Source: Tipula vernalis (taxonomy: Eukaryota > Arthropoda > Insecta > Diptera > Tipulidae). Taken from it: a stretch of 64,000 bases of DNA. Shown here piece after piece: positions 1 through 11,760 of the stretch. The DNA is taken from assembly GCA_958295665.1 (NCBI GenBank), contig OY282559.1, positions 260,964,245 to 261,028,244 of the forward strand. The letters run 5' to 3'. Under the pieces are notes generated by a model, which did no database searches, was not told where the DNA came from, and saw only the letters and a list, made by a program, of their open reading frames with translations. The first letter of the stretch is position 1, and each line of letters starts with the position of its first letter. A program made the position numbers and the translations under genes.

Positions 1-2727
1 ATTAAATTTGGAAGTAAACGTTAGAAATTGCGATATTCCTATAGAAAAGCAAGGGCAGCGAATCTTTTTGAGTTTGCTTGTCCTAAAATCTTTTTTTGTG
101 TGTGTGGTGACGTCGGTATAATCATTTTTTTTTGCTGTTGATGAATGTTTTTATTATTTAATACATTTTTATTCGAAAGCATTTCCTAACCGAAGGTATT
201 CCTACCTCTCTTTCGGCTTTCTATCTTTCCTCTCGCCTAACCTATAATTGAATTCTTCTCAAATGGATGTCCTGGAAGCAAACAATGGCAAATTAAAAAA
301 AATCATGGAACTTTATATTCTATTCACATGAATCGCGATATGTAAAGAAATCCCGGTTTCATACCGCCTTATTTTCTTTTCGATGTGCCTGCTCGATGAG
401 CGACCTATCTCTTTTGGAGCGAACTGCCCATTGGCAATTGAAACATAAAGTAATATTTTGTGGCCTTCTATATTATGAATATTATCTCATAATTTGCATT
501 TTTTAATAATCAACGCTGTGGATGGAGGATTGTAATCATCCGCGCCGGATGGAGGATTGTAATTTTATTCTGGTTTTTTATCTTCCGCAAAAGACGCTTT
601 ACCCACCTGTAAAGTGGCCAATAGCAATATTTTCAACTAAATTGCCGACCTGGCCACAGTATTGCTGTTCACCACTAGGCTTCACCGTTTATTCTCTTCG
701 CTTATAGTTAAACTATAATCCTATAAAATCTTTTTAATACATCACCCATCTTTAGCACCAATAGTTTTAGAAATTGTGGGATTCTGTGCCCGGAATACTA
801 TTTACCAATAATGATTCGTGGTTGTCAGTGCATGAATACACCAAACCGATCGCGAAGTCATCAGACAGAATTAATTAATACTCAGCAAAATTTTATTAGA
901 TTGATAGAAAGGTCCTGTTAATTTATATAAAATTATTCGAATACTGCACCAGCAACAAATTAAATGTAGTTTTTTGAATTTCAAAATAATGCACCCATCT
1001 AGAGCACATATGATATATTTGACGATTGGACGACCGGGATGATGTGGCCTGCAGTTATATTATAAAAAAAAAACAAAAACAGCTTGGTGATTTACGACAG
1101 TTTGACAGTTGAAAACGTGAATCGCAAAATTAACGTTATTTCCTATTCTGACCGAAGAAAAACGTCCACATTTCCGACGTTAAAAAAACCCAAGTTTCTA
1201 TGGTTGGGGTTTGAAAGGTTTTTTCGTTTGCATGACCAATAATTAATTTAGAAAAAAGTTATTCATTTTTCAATATTAAAACTAATAAAATTTGGTTACT
1301 TTAAGTATTAAGAATAGGAGAACAGGTAGGAGACTGAACGGCGCACGGAAATGACAATCGAACAACGGGATAGAGCAATTGCTGGGATGATTTAAAATAA
1401 GTAAACACATAATGATAATATCTCATTAGCAAACAATTTATTTGAATTTTTCTCTAAGATTTCACAAAAATGCAGGCCCGGCTTGGTCAGTTGGTTATAA
1501 ACGGTTCACAGTCGCGTTTTGATCTTATAGACGGTAAGACATGGGCCTGCGACATTGACAGGTGTGCGTCTTTGTCTTCCGGCGATTGGTAGCTCCCGAT
1601 GGCGAAAAATCGGAAATGGATTTAAAATAAAATGTTTATGTTAATACAATAAAACCATCACACTTGTATGATTTTAAATTACTAAATATTTGATTTGGTG
1701 GCTTACCTGTGTCATCGTGTGTTCGCCCAAAAGTACATTTTATTTATGTACAAATTCTCAAACAGACTTGACAATACGACGATAATTTGACAGAACCCTT
1801 TTATGTTTTCCAGTATTCTATGTTTTTCGATATTCGTGAAAGTTTTTATTATCGGAATAGGAATTTGACAAAAAATAAACGTTCACTTTAAGGAACATCA
1901 CGATACCCGTCACGTTTTTTATACTTTTGTTCAGAATACAGCTGCTGGTCACAATAAAAGTAATATTAAGTTATATATCCTTCTTTGCCTTACATTAATA
2001 TGATGCTGCTTCCGAGATAATTTTTTTACTTTGTTTTATAAGTATCTCACCGAATGTTTAACATCCAACACACAGAAACTAGAATAATGGAAAATAGTGC
2101 AGTTGTCCAGAATCGTTAGATCGTGGATTTTTGGAAACCGTCACATACCGACGTAATACTTAATTTTACTCCAGCTAATGGAGTCGGCAAACTTTACCTG
2201 CCAAGGGCCGGATAAAAAATGTTCCAAGGTTAATGGGCCAAAAGAAATAAAATTATTATTAGAAAGCCTTTATTTACGTTATGAAATGTAAAAACAAACA
2301 TAAATTTAGTACGTTAAACTCTGCAGGTAAACATTTTATAAAATAGTAGAATGCAGAATTTCTGTGTATATTTCCGCAAATTAGCCAAGTACGTCGGTGT
2401 ATGTTTTAAAAAATGCATGAACAGTTTTCACGACTTAGCTAAGGAATATCTGTGTGGTAATGCAAATCTGGATATTCTGCATCTAGTTTTAAATTATTAC
2501 TCGAGTAAAATTCGCGAAACTGGCGATTAAACCATGTTCTTTGACGTATAATAATTTTAAATTTTTCCCGTGTAACATCTACTGGTGAATTCCTAATGCT
2601 TTACGTAAACACAGATTTTGAACATATATCAATTTGACAAGCGGACCATTAAGGAAAGCCGACTCCTGGTTTAGTTGATAGAGTAAAATTATTTAGCGGA
2701 ATTACGTCTTTGTATAGAAGGAACACC
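1..2727. other. AT-rich stretch without a recognised gene
   Basis: I see no coding region here. Short open frames lack any recognisable motif. A slightly GC-richer patch at about 1470-1620 has no domain I can name, and a tRNA-like string in it (GGTCAGTTGG near 1487) has no properly spaced B box. Confidence 0.6.
520..563. repeat. Short direct repeat, 17 bp twice
   Basis: The 17-mer GGATGGAGGATTGTAAT occurs at 520-536 and again at 547-563, a 27-bp period. It is a local tandem duplication with no known role. Confidence 0.85.
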
Positions 2728-2732
2728 ACTAT

Positions 2733-2959
2733 TGTTATAATATTTTATAATATTTTGTCGTTATTATTATTTCTTTATTATCATTAAAACACGTACAATA
2801 TTATTTTAATTATAATCTGTATTTTAGTTCTCGTGTTACGATGTCTGACTCCAATCTGCATTGCTGCTGACTCCGTCACCAGGAATGTACAATGCATATT
2901 CTCTATGTATGTGGAATCTGTTTGATACAATATACATTCTACATATTCCATATACAACA
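2733..2959 (-). repeat. 3' LTR of the Ty3/gypsy element
   Basis: This 227-bp LTR begins TGTTATAAT and ends TATACAACA on the plus strand, so it has TG...CA ends on both strands. It matches 7072-7294 almost base for base. The main difference is a 4-nt indel near 2833. Confidence 0.95.
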
Positions 2960-2976
2960 TCTCCCTTTTTTATTTT
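2960..2976 (-). other. Polypurine tract of the LTR element
   Basis: The minus strand reads AAAATAAAAAAGGGAGA directly before the 3' LTR. This is the expected primer site for plus-strand DNA synthesis. Confidence 0.85.
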
Positions 2977-3133
2977 TAAATTAATTCAATACATTTCAAT
3001 TTACTTAAACTTACCATCTAAAATACATTGTTCATTTTTAATAGTACGTTTTCCTTTTCTCTCTTTTTTTTTTTTTTCTATACAAAATCATTAAACTTTT
3101 GACGAACCCTAATTTCCCTACCTACCCTAGTTC

Positions 3134-4153
3134 TTATAAGTCCAGGACATGCATCTCAGGTCTATCACCAGTACGACTCACTTCTGAAGGACGGCTAGGC
3201 CCGACTTCTTGCACATTCTCACGCTTCACATTAAATTTATTAAAAGATTTTCTCAAATGGAAAGAATTTCGCCTAATTCTATTACCGTTTTCATTTATCA
3301 AAAAATAAGATCTCGGAGTATCCGCCTTGCTTAAAATTTTATCAGATTTCCAATTTCTATCCTTACCACCTTCCTGATAAACAACATCATCACCCTGCTC
3401 AAATACAACAACCATCGAATGTGCGTTCCTATCATAGTTTGCTGATACTTTGTTTTATCTGTCAACCAAACCGGTTTTAACCTCCACCGCATTCTGTGTA
3501 TCTAACAATGAGCTCTTAATCGGAATTCTCGTTCTCAAACGTCTATTCATTAAAATCTGTGCTGGCGATAATCTTAATTCAGCTAACGGCGTATCGCGAT
3601 ACTCTAACAATACTCTCCACAAAAGTGTACCATTTTCACTACATTTTCTCAACATTTGGTTTGCAATATGTACTCCTTTTTCCGCCATTCCGTTTGATTT
3701 TGGATATCTTGGGCTTGAAGTTATTGCTTGAAAATTATTATCCTCACAAAACTTTCTAAATTCCCAAGATGAGAGAGGCATATTGTCCGAAATAAAAACT
3801 TTGGGTATCCCATGAACATCAAAAATCGACTCCAAAACCCTAATTGTATCACTCGCCGACGTACTATTCATCTGTTTAACCTCTAGCCATTTAGAAAAAT
3901 AATCAAACAATACTAAATAATACTTATTTCCAATCTGTGCGATATCTACAGCTACTCTCTCAAAAGGTCTTTCCGGAATTTCATGCGAAATTAAGGGTTC
4001 CTTTCTATTAGACGCACGAAATTTTTCACAAATCCCACACTTCATAATTAGATTTTCTATATCCGAATTCATGCCTAACCAAAACAGTAAAGTTTTTGCT
4101 CTGGCAATTGTTTTAGTTATACCAAAATGTCCTTCGTGTAACAAGGTCAACAT
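3134..4153 (-). pseudogene. Integrase region of pol
   Basis: The main frame (4153-3455) has an N-terminal zinc-binding pattern (HEGHFG then CGIC) and the DDE core: VAVDIAQIGN (D), VFISDNMPLSS (D) and GMAEKGVHIANQML (E). A C-terminal piece continues in another frame at 3415-3134, with SYFLINENGNRIRRNSFHL, typical of the gypsy integrase tail. A stop and frame change between 3455 and 3415 break it. Integrase inserts the cDNA into the chromosome and leaves the short duplication seen at 2728 and 7295. Confidence 0.9.
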
Positions 4154-4154
4154 T

Positions 4155-4757
4155 TCATTTCCAGTATCTCTTTAATTTTTCGTCAACTTTATTTTTTGAT
4201 TTAGGCCAGCCATTTACTATTTCCGCTAAAACTTCATCTTGGCCCGTTTCCTTGACAAAAATACCCACTTTGTCAGATGACATGTTAATGGAATGAACCA
4301 CCTCAGTCGCAAATGTCTCTTCTTCAAACTCTACCTGATTCTTATTAAAATTTCTTGATAACAAATCTGCTACGAACATATATTTACCAGGCACATACTC
4401 TAACTGAATGTTATACTTCAACAATTTCATTCGCATCGTTAGAATTCTTGCACAAAATATATTGTTAATATCCTTTTTAAAAATTGACACCAACGGCTGA
4501 TGATCAGTCTCTATAACTACACTTCTACCATAAATATATTGATGAAACTTACGACATGCATAAACAATAGCCAAAAGCTCTTTCTCAATCTGAGCATATC
4601 GCTTTTCTGTATCAGTCAATGCCCTAGACGCATACGCAATCGGCTGATTATTCTGCAATAGACACGATCCTAATCCATTTTGTGAGGCATCTGTCTGAAC
4701 TTTCACGGGCCTGTTAGCATCGAAATGCCCCCATACAGGTTGAGCTGAAATCATCAC
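4155..4757 (-). pseudogene. RNase H region of pol
   Basis: This 200-codon frame shows the gypsy-type RNase H acidic residues in order: VQTDASQNGLG (D), EKELLAIVYACRKFHQY (E) and ETDHQPLVSIF (D). It is followed by VPGKYMFVADLLSR. The enzyme removes the RNA template during reverse transcription. The frame ends at a stop before integrase, which in an intact element would be continuous with it. Confidence 0.9.
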
Positions 4758-4759
4758 CT

Positions 4760-5523
4760 TTATCTATTCAAAATTTTCGTATGCATATCTAACCATCTGA
4801 ACTCAACATCCTTTTTTAACAACGCACTCAACGGTGACGTTAACTCCGACAAATTTGGAATGTATCTGGATCTTAAATAATTTACCATTATGCCTTGTAA
4901 CGACTTTTTTTCCTGCGGAGCGGCTATTTCCTTAATTGCCCTAATTTTGTCTGTATCTCGCTGTATACCCTGTCCTGATATTATATGCCCAAAATATTTT
5001 ACCTGATTAACACAATACTGAAACTTCCTATCGTTAAATTTTATATTAAATTCACGCGCCCCTGTTATAACCTCAATCAAATTTTTTCATCATGCTGCTC
5101 CTTGGTTGCCGCAGCTATCAATACATCATCCATATACACTTTAACACCTTTTATATCATCAAAACTATTTTTTATTATACGTTGAAAAACCATCGGTGCC
5201 GTTTTCAAACCAAATGGTAAACGCTTGAACCTAAAACACCTAAACATCGTGCTAAAAGTGCATAACTTACTTGATTCCTCATCAAGCTCAACTTGCCAAA
5301 ACCCATTTTTGAGGTCTAATACCGTAAAATATTTGCAACCTCCTAACTGACTCGTTAGTTTGTCTAAACTGGGAATCAAATAACTTTCATTAATAATCTG
5401 CTTATTTAATTCGATTGGATCTAAACACACGCGAATTGAACCATCTTTTTTCTCTACATACGTACAATTATTTACCCAATTGGTTGGTTCTTCAACTTTC
5501 TCAATTATTTTACTTTTTACCAT
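4760..5523 (-). pseudogene. Reverse transcriptase region of pol, frameshifted
   Basis: The first part (5523-5077) carries the RT palm: DLKNGFWQVEL, the LPFGLKTAP block and the catalytic YMDD box (VYMDDVLIAA). The next part (5080-4760) is in another frame and holds the thumb-side sequence YFGHIISGQGIQ with the following LTSPLSALLKK block. The frame change at about 5080 breaks the protein. The palm and thumb order and the spacing are those of Ty3/gypsy RT, which copies the element RNA into DNA. Confidence 0.9.
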
Positions 5524-5536
5524 TTCCTTTAATTTT

Positions 5537-6004
5537 TTAACTACACGATCTCGGTAAATGAATAGGAATTCTTCCTGCCGGTTTAATCACTGGTATGGCC
5601 TTTTGATCAATAACTATTATGTATTTATCTGAAAATTTACCAATACCCTCAAATACGTTTTTATATTTTATTAAAAAATTTTCCTGTGTCAAACTAGAGA
5701 CACTTCTTATGGCCACATAACCCATCAATTTGGCTGACATTAATCCTAAAATAGCACACGCATTTTCATTTACCACATACAACTCAATTATGAACCTTCC
5801 CTTGTTATTTTTACATTCTAGATTAACTTTACCCAAAACCTGTATCGCTCTACCTCCATAAGCTTCTAATCTGACCTTATTTATCAGCAAACTATTAATA
5901 TCTAACTTTAATTCCTGGCAGAATCTAATAGACAAAACATTTACTTCCGAACCGGTATCTATTTTAAATTGTATAACGCTATTCTTAATCCTGATCGGCT
6001 CCAT
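5537..6004 (-). pseudogene. Retroviral-type aspartic protease region of pol
   Basis: This open frame of about 155 codons contains the active-site motif IDTGSEVNVLS (D-T-G) near its residue 17 and the second conserved block CAILGLM (I-L-G) near residue 110. This is the layout of a retropepsin-like protease, which cuts the Gag-Pol polyprotein. The frame also extends upstream of the first ATG towards about 6036, so protease was probably expressed as part of pol after a shift from gag. It ends at a stop just before the RT frame, which is a disabling mutation because RT should follow without a break. Confidence 0.85.
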
Positions 6005-6036
6005 CCAACAATCTTTCCCATTTGGTTCTACAGACG

Positions 6037-6927
6037 CTACATATTGTACAATACCTCATCTATATCCACAAGTGAGTCTACCGTACTAACCTGATTGAAA
6101 TCCTTCACCATCTTTTTACATGCTACCATGAAATGTCCTTTGGATCCCACAACGCTTGCAATTTTTTCCAAAAGCTGGACATTCCCGTATCTTATGCCTC
6201 TTCTTACATCTATTGCAATTAATCTCCTGGACAGCACTGAAACTAATACCCCTTGGTATATTCTTATTTTGTTGATTGTTGGCACTTTCGTTGGCATTTC
6301 CGCTTCTGCCATTTACTAGTTTATTCGTTGTATTCTGCATCTGATATCTTACACCTGGTTTTTTATTCACCTCGTTCACATGTGCCATAACCTCTTTTGT
6401 TATCACTCTGGTTTCTTCGATTACCACCGCTTTTCTAAGTACCTCTTGTAGTGACGGATTATCTTGTTTAATTTAGAATTCTCTCAATTCTTGATCACAC
6501 ACTCCAAAAACTATACGATCCCGTAACATTGCTTTCTCTTGTAAACCAAATTCAAAAGAAGTCACTAGTTTTTTCAAATCTCGATAAAAATTTTCAAACA
6601 GTTCGCCACTCATTTGTTTCCTGTGATAAAATTTATCTCTTGCATAGTATATAACAAATTTGCTCTCGGTTTACAATATTTATCCAATGCCTATATTATT
6701 GCATCATATTCTTCCAGCTGGTTGTCTTTTAAATCCAACGCGGTTTCGATCAAATCCAACGCCTCATCGCGAATTAAATTTTTTAATATTGCTGCTTTCA
6801 CCTCATCCTTTATTTCACCCATTTTCTATGCCTTGAAATAAATCTCCAAACTTTTTTTAAATTTCGCCCAATTTACTGATAAATCGTTATCCAATGACAT
6901 CTTCGACGGCTTATTTGGATTCTCCAT
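6037..6927 (-). pseudogene. gag (nucleocapsid-type) gene of the Ty3/gypsy element, broken
   Basis: The likely start ATG is at 6925-6927 and is followed by about 33 codons before an in-frame TAG at 6826-6828. Gag-like reading continues beyond it, with at least two further in-frame stops before about 6430. A CCHC-type zinc knuckle (CNRCKKRHKIREC, C-x2-C-x3-H-x4-C) is visible near 6215-6190. A second knuckle starts in that frame (KNCKRCG) and its end (HFMVACKK) lies in another frame, so a frameshift falls inside it near 6140. Gag packages the element RNA and binds it through the knuckles. The last frame ends at 6037, just upstream of the protease frame, in a different phase. Confidence 0.85.
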
Positions 6928-7060
6928 TTTAGAATTTTTTATTATATTATTTTTACTTTTCTATTTGTTGATTATGTCTAAAACCACGCTACATACACAT
7001 TAGCTTTATTTTAATTTTGTTCAACACAATTCAATTCTATTTATTTAATGACATCGAACA

Positions 7061-7071
7061 CAATTGCGCCA
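7061..7071 (-). other. Primer-binding site of the LTR element
   Basis: Immediately inside the 5' LTR the minus strand reads TGGCGCAATTG. A TGG start next to the LTR is the complement of a tRNA CCA end. The TGGCGCA start resembles the PBS used by some Drosophila gypsy-type elements primed by tRNA-Ser; that tRNA assignment is inference. Confidence 0.75.
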
Positions 7072-7294
7072 TGTTATAATATTTTATAATGTTTTGTCGT
7101 TATTATTATTTCTTTATTATCATTAAAACACGTACAATATTATTTTAATTATAATCTTTATTTTATTGTGTTACGATGTCTGACTCCAATCTGCATTGCT
7201 GCTGACTCCATCACCAGGGATGTACAATGCATATTCTCTATGTATGTGGAATCTGTTTGATACAATATACATTCCACATATTCCACATACATCA
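7072..7294 (-). repeat. 5' LTR of the Ty3/gypsy element
   Basis: This 223-bp partner of 2733-2959 lies upstream of gag on the minus strand. It should hold the promoter and polyadenylation signals, but I cannot place them with confidence in such AT-rich sequence. Confidence 0.95.
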
Positions 7295-7525
7295 ACTATA
7301 ATTAGGAAATATTAAGTCTTGAACTCCTACATTCAATTTTATATTTTACTGCGCGTTAATTATACATTTTAGTAAAGTCATAAGCGTATTAACATAGAAG
7401 AATGCTTACATTTGAATATGGCGGATCTGCGCACGGCGTAATCTGTAGTAAGTGATTCAACAACCGACGAAATCAGAAGGGCTGTTTGTACCATTGTCGA
7501 ATCTGTTGAAGTCAGCAAACACTAC

Positions 7526-7780
7526 CTGTGTTTTTTATTCGCTTCCGATAGCTGCTATCGAGAGCCGTCATTTTTCTGCACCTAAATTTAAATTTGACGC
7601 GCTATTTATTGGTAAACTAAACTTATTTAACATCACACTATCATTTTTAATTCAATTGTTTAGCGAAAACTTGATATAAAAAATATTTGGCTGTACCTAT
7701 TTATACGGAGCGCTATCGGGAGCCACATTTTATATGACGGCTCTCGATAGCAGCTATTCGGAGCGAATAAAAAAACACAG
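7526..7780. mobile_element. 255-bp fold-back MITE
   Basis: The two ends are near-perfect inverted repeats of about 48 bp: 7526-7573 pairs with 7734-7780. The ends read CTGTGTTTTTTATTCGC and its complement. A possible 4-bp duplication CTAC lies at 7522-7525 and 7781-7784. It has no coding capacity. The superfamily is uncertain. Confidence 0.8.
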
Positions 7781-7784
7781 CTAC

Positions 7785-8123
7785 TATTACATTTTTCTAC
7801 ATATTTTCACATCTCTTTCTTTCGATTAATTGTTAATGTTGCTGCTACCATGTCCCTATATACATGACCTAGAGTCGTCTATACAGACATCATTATCTTT
7901 TCGGTTTATGAAATATTTTAAACTTTTTTGTTGATTTAGCTTTCTATACTCGTATAAGAGTGATTGCGAATTGGACTGAAATAAAATAGAATTACAAAAT
8001 CCAATTCATCTTACCTTTTGTTACTGGTGATTCCTGTAGCTTAGAAAATTTGGAAATTCGATATGTGTGATAAGATGTGTAGTATGTTAAGATTTCAACA
8101 AAATTAATGGCAACGAATAATTG
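7785..8123. other. AT-rich spacer between two MITEs
   Basis: I see nothing beyond AT-rich sequence here. Confidence 0.5.
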
Positions 8124-8279
8124 GATAATCACCCAAAAATCAAAGATCACCCAAAAAACTGTTGTTTTGAGTCGGCTACAATACGCTACGAATAGCCCAA
8201 ACAAGAAATTCAAAATCACCCAAAACCTGGGCAAATATCTATTTTGAAGAGTCGCCCAAAATAATGTTGGGCGATTATT
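8124..8279. repeat. Small inverted-repeat element with CCCAAAA motifs
   Basis: GATAATCACCCAA at 8124-8136 is mirrored by TTGGGCGATTATTC at 8267-8280. In between, the motif CACCCAAAA or GCCCAAAA recurs at least four times. These motifs resemble the subterminal CCCAAAA repeats of the MULE at 46.5-48.6 kb, so this may be a small non-autonomous relative. Confidence 0.5.
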
Positions 8280-11200
8280 CTTTTAATGATTTAGTTATAT
8301 TTTTGAACATTTTTATTGTTTTTGTTTTTTAAATTAAATTTTCCACATACCAACGTGAAAATTTAAGTCAGCAGCTACCGACCGCTGCTGTTACTGCCTT
8401 TCCACAGTCCGTTTCTTTTCAAATCATAAAAAAATATCGTTCTTGATCCTTAATGCTCGTGGGTAAGTTTTGGAAAAGGGAAATTTAATTTTATAAACAA
8501 AACTGTAAAAAGAGGAAATTTCGTACAGATTTTGTTTTGAAATTTTTATTCGTAATATTTTTTTTTTTTGTAAATCTTACATTTTTGGAGATATTTGCAA
8601 TATACCATTTCTGGTCCACGGAAGCTGCTACTTCCGGTTGGCTGATTCTTACTAAAATTCACTGGGTCCACCAGTTTAACTATGTAGAAAAAGAGAATAC
8701 AAAATTTGAATTTAATTTAAGTAGAAATTGGCTAAAATTTGAGTTGAATTGAATTAAAATTTGACCAGAATTTATTTCTAATCAGTCACTGCTTTAAAGT
8801 ATGCGAATAAATAGTTTTTAACTTTTATTTTATTAATAACGGTAGAATAAATTTCAAATAGACAAACAAAGCTTAAATACTTTATCCAAATGTTCTGCAA
8901 TGCCGAATGTGTTACTCCGAGTATTAGCTGCGGTATTTATTTCGTACACAAAGTACTTGTGATATTGCATGTTACAATTATTCATATTCATAACATAGTA
9001 TACACCAACTATAACACTACATCTTCTTTCTTTGTTAATTAATGCACTAGCATGCAATAAATAAACACATGCATATGTAATTAATTAATATGAAAGTTTT
9101 ATCATAGTTGTTTTGTATTGTTAAAAAATTAATAGTATTTTTAAAATATGTACGTACATATTGGAAAGGGTTACAGAATAAATGGGGCTCATACAATTAA
9201 AACAACTAAACTCTTATCAATTTACAGTTTGTTCGCATTGCATGCGTACAAATATTTTCATGAAATATATTTCGTGCTTACTCAATTAAACAGTAAGAAA
9301 GAAAGTATTTAGTGCAATCTTGGTTGTGGAAAATTATTAATTAATTTCTTTGGTTATATGATTTTAAGTATTCATCTAGCTAATTAGCATAAAAGAGTAT
9401 GAGCAAAAAAGCTCAATTTAAGTATATACAAAGACTGAAAAAAAATCTATAATTAATCATCTTAATTATGTATAATTTTTGTTTCTTCTGCTTGAATTGG
9501 CATGAAATGCTACTCAATTTATTTAATGTCACCAATATGAAAAAAAAAACTTCAATTATTTAATACACATTGTTGTTGCTGGTTGTATGGGAAATTGAGG
9601 CAAATGAACAATTTTTGCATTTCACAAGAGAAGAGTGTTTTACTATGTACATACACACATACATATATTTAATACTACCATTTTCTTTCCGTTTCCTTTT
9701 TTTTAAAGAAAATAATTACGTTTGTAATTAAGTTTTAACTAATCTTATTATTCGTAATTAATTTTAACATATCCTGCTGTTTAAGACTTTATAAATTTTT
9801 CATCGTTTTACTTTTCGTTTTGTTGTTAAAATGATGTAATGAATAATTAAAATTAAGCGACATACTTATATTAATAATACAGTTTGTGTGGTACAATTTG
9901 CGTATAAGCAACTCTATTAAATAATAATATACCTATTGAACTTGGAAACGATTTTTTTCAAAGTCAAGCTTTTCTTATACTTATACCATCTCAGAAAAAC
10001 GTATTTTACATTTTTTTTTCGAATTTCTTTCATCGCGGCCGGAAGGCGTTTTGTTGAATAAATATTTTGTATTTGTAAAATTATATTTTCGACTTATAAT
10101 AACAACCAGCGTTTACTATATACGACTATTGAGTAAATTTATACAAAATAAATAAAGTCAATTTATACAAATAGGTATGCGGTCGAAATTTTATTCGTAA
10201 CTTACCATGTTAAAAATTACGAGTATGTGTATATAAGTTAAACACCAATCTTATCCTTGTTTATTCCGCAAATATTTTTTTTACATCAAATGAATCTTGC
10301 TAAATTCTTGCAAATTTCTCGTATTTTATTCTATTATAGTTACACTATTGGGTTATATGCTCTGAAATACACTTTCCTTTATATAACGTTAATCAGTTTT
10401 TAGGTTCACTGTTAAGTACGTGAATTTATTTCTATATTTAAATACCGAACGATCTATTAGTAACATATTACCACTATAAAGTTAGACATAGCAACGTTTG
10501 GAATTTTTTTTTTCGATGTTAGTGTTTGCCAAAGTTAATTAATGTTAATGTGCCAAAAAATTTAATGTTTAAAAATACATTTAATCACTCAGACTTATTG
10601 AATTACTTATTGAATTTGTTCGTTAATTTTTTATTTTAATTTAATTAAAATAAAAATTAGAATTAAGTATTTAGGACACAAATCTAATATTTTGTACGTA
10701 ATACATTGTAAGTAATGTTAAATTTAGATGCTAATAAACCTGCGTTTGAAGCAATTAACAGTTTTAATTAATTTTGCATCGTTTGGAAACAATGATGTAC
10801 ATGCTAAAAGTAATTACGTATCTATGAAAGTAATTAAGTACCTATGAAAGTTGGCTAATTTCCTTATGCATTTTAAAATATGTTTAGCAACTTCCGGCAT
10901 GGTTTTTTCAGAGCAAGCACACGTTAAAATTGTAAAATTGTATTTATTCTCAAATTCTCAAAGGGCTTCGAAATTTTTTCATTTACTATTTAACAAAGTA
11001 ACATTTTGAACATTACCTTCGTAACCTTTTTTAATTATTATATTTTTTTAAAGTTGTTTTAATTAGACTTTTGAAATCATTTAGTTCTTTTAAAAACTAG
11101 AATTCATTTTGTGGTACATAATTTATAGAAATTTGATTTTTTCAATAAACCATCATTTCTAGCCATAATCATTGCTTTTTAAAAATAACTAAGTACATTT

Positions 11201-11299
11201 TACAATTCAAAACAATTGTATCAAACTGAAATTTGAGCCCTACAATATTATTATAACTAATTTCAAACAAATCCTTAAATAGAATAAGTTCACAGTCAT
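8280..11299. other. AT-rich stretch without a recognised gene
   Basis: About 3 kb of very AT-rich sequence with no open frame, domain or repeat that I can support. Confidence 0.6.
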
Positions 11300-11760
11300 A
11301 CTTTATTATCGTCTAAAATCTTCGTGTGGAACTTTCGCTCAATTTTTACGCAGACTAGGATCACTCCAAAACCGCTTCAGAGCAAGAGTAACCTGCTTTG
11401 TTGAAAGTATTTTTCCCCTTTGAGCTTTGTCTTCATTAGCGACTACAAGTTTTCGACGGGATTTCTATCTGGGCTCTGCGACGGGCAATCTAATGTTGTT
11501 AAGCCATTTTATTCCTTATACCTGCTACAGAGACGACTCCGGTGTTTGGAATCGTTTTCCTCTTGTAAAATCCAACCGTAATTGCTCATGCAATTTTTCA
11601 GCAGATTCCAACAAACGCTTTTTATACAACTGTACCATAAATTTCCCAGTCCAAGTTTCTTGTAAATATGATCAACCTTCAAAATAATTAGTAGAGAAGC
11701 AACCATAAATATGGAGTTTTGCGCAATGTTTAACGGTACACAAAAAGGTGGGCAAATCTT
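11300..11760 (-). pseudogene. Tc1-like transposase relic (C-terminal half)
   Basis: Minus-strand translation gives the Tc1 DDE core in pieces. YGWILQEENDSKHRSRL matches the 'QQDNDPKH' region with the second acidic position. LDCPSQSPDRNPVENL matches the 'WPSQSPDLNPIENL' block that carries the third catalytic residue. Upstream, HCAKLHIYGCFSTN in another frame fits the stretch before it. Stops and frame changes are present throughout, so it is dead. The enzyme would have cut and pasted its element into TA sites. No terminal inverted repeats were found around it. Confidence 0.75.

Larger units (their letters stand above)
2728..7299 (-). mobile_element. Ty3/gypsy LTR retrotransposon, complete but decayed
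   Basis: The element spans 2733-7294 (4,562 bp) and is flanked by a 5-bp target duplication, ACTAT, at 2728-2732 and 7295-7299. It reads on the minus strand: 5' LTR at 7072-7294, primer-binding site, gag, protease, reverse transcriptase, RNase H, integrase, polypurine tract, 3' LTR at 2733-2959. The order protease-RT-RNase H-integrase is diagnostic of Ty3/gypsy; copia elements place integrase first. The two zinc knuckles in gag and the overall protein style resemble the group often annotated as 'K02A2.6-like' polyproteins. No envelope frame is seen. In-frame stops and frameshifts in gag and pol make this copy non-autonomous. The LTRs differ by roughly eight substitutions and one 4-nt indel by eye, so the insertion is not very recent. 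Confidence 0.95.

Noticed and set aside
1480..1530. tRNA-like A box (GGTCAGTTGG)
   Set aside because: No correctly spaced B box, no cloverleaf pairing and no SINE tail.
11427..11687. 86-codon plus-strand frame
   Set aside because: The minus strand holds the Tc1 transposase blocks, so this is a shadow.
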